DNA from: Terriglobia bacterium
Lineage (GTDB): Bacteria; Acidobacteriota; Terriglobia; UBA7540
Reading direction: 5' to 3'
Assembly: GCA_030040515.1 (NCBI GenBank)
Contig: JASHTO010000774.1
Location: 1-5,334 of the forward strand
Length of the DNA: 5,334 bases
This document shows positions 5,018 through 5,334 of the stretch, piece by piece; position 1 is the stretch's first letter, and each line of letters begins with the position of its first letter. The notes under the pieces are model-generated. The model made no database searches. It was not told where the DNA came from and saw only the letters and a list, made by a program, of their open reading frames with translations. A program made the position numbers and the translations under genes.

Positions 5018-5334
5018 TCAGGATCGGAAAACCGCGCTAACCGGCAGAGAGAACCCAGGGAGCAAAAGAGTTTCGACGGCTCCGCCTTTGGCGTACTTCC
5101 CAGCGAGTTGGTAACCCGTTGCCGCCAACCGATGTACCTCAACAACTTGAGCCGTGGGGTCAACGATCCAATATTCCCCGACGCCATATCGGGCATAGGC
5201 CTTCAACTTAATTCCCCTGTCGCGCAATTCAGTGGCGGGCGAGAGTATCTCAACCACAAGGTCCGGCGCTCCGCGAACCCAGTCTTGCAAAGCGTCCAGA
5301 TGCTCATTCAGCAGGAAAAGGAGATCAGGCTCAA
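5018..5334 (-). CDS. Uma2-family (DUF820) PD-(D/E)xK-fold protein, C-terminal part only
   Basis: The frame is open to the right edge, so this is the last ~104 residues of a protein that is usually about 180-200 aa; a TTG at 5290 is internal, not the start. The visible part reads EPDLLFLLNEHLDAL from the edge, then VRGAPDLVVEILSP, RDRGIKLKAYARYGVGEYW and IVDPTAQVVEVHRL. This succession is diagnostic of the Uma2 family: acidic PD and E positions on the two core strands, then a Lys (in GIKLK) and the GV.EYWIVDP signature. The fold is that of restriction-endonuclease-like nucleases. The biological role of the family is poorly defined, and it is often multicopy in Cyanobacteria, Chloroflexi and Acidobacteria. 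It ends in FRS and TGA, 113 bp before the porin start on the same strand. The possible promoter in that gap suggests a separate transcription unit. Confidence 0.88.
   Translation of the reverse strand, partial: EPDLLFLLNEHLDALQDWVRGAPDLVVEILSPATELRDRGIKLKAYARYGVGEYWIVDPTAQVVEVHRLAATGYQLAGKYAKGGAVETLLLPGFSLPVSAVFRS

Noticed and set aside
3273..5114. A 613-codon open frame on the plus strand, opposite the porin and folP genes
   Set aside because: It runs antisense across two well-recognised genes and the gap between them, has low-complexity Arg/Gly/His-rich content and matches no family I know. Long antisense frames are common in GC-rich DNA because stop codons are rare there.
5011..5232. 11-mer GCGCAATTCAG repeated at 5011-5021 and 5222-5232
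   Set aside because: The flanks differ, one copy spans the stop codon and the other is internal coding sequence. A chance match is the simpler reading.

Overview
The window is GC-rich and gene-dense bacterial DNA. It carries five protein genes: one on the plus strand and four on the minus strand, the last of which is cut by the right edge. Several traits fit an Acidobacteriota-like soil bacterium: a secreted sulfatase-fold protein fused to TPR repeats, a Uma2-family protein, an extended dihydropteroate synthase and a dispersed heptanucleotide repeat of the kind that encodes RNSK/ETRNS peptides. That taxonomic placement is inference from family resemblance; no marker gene is present.

Left part (1-1157, plus strand): a strong GC hairpin (12-32) is followed by a clear ribosome binding site and an intact, probably cytoplasmic, two-HKD phospholipase D-superfamily protein (93-1157) with a Pro/Lys/Arg-rich tail. 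It converges on the next gene with only 54 bp between the stop codons and no recognisable terminator.

Centre and right (1212-4904, minus strand): three closely spaced genes read right to left and probably form one transcription unit. They are a GlpF-type aquaglyceroporin (4188-4904), then dihydropteroate synthase FolP (3210-4169, 18 bp gap), then a secreted alkaline-phosphatase-superfamily ('sulfatase') domain fused to five TPRs (1212-3161, 48 bp gap that holds a hairpin). Their functions are polyol/water uptake, folate synthesis and an envelope hydrolase or transferase. They do not form an obvious single pathway, so the grouping may reflect position rather than function. The only good ribosome binding site in the cluster is in front of the porin gene, and folP has none, which suggests translational coupling.

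Right edge (5018-5334, minus strand): the C-terminal part of a Uma2-family (DUF820) PD-(D/E)xK-fold protein. A 113-bp gap (4905-5017) separates it from the porin gene and contains a possible promoter and a 9-bp direct repeat.

The features most worth a second look lie inside genes. A heptanucleotide repeat tract is inserted in frame in the sulfatase domain, a Thr occupies the usual formylglycine position of that domain, and folP carries an insertion of about 30 residues between two otherwise conserved active-site motifs. I found no clear sign of a new defence or mobile system, RNA gene or CRISPR array.
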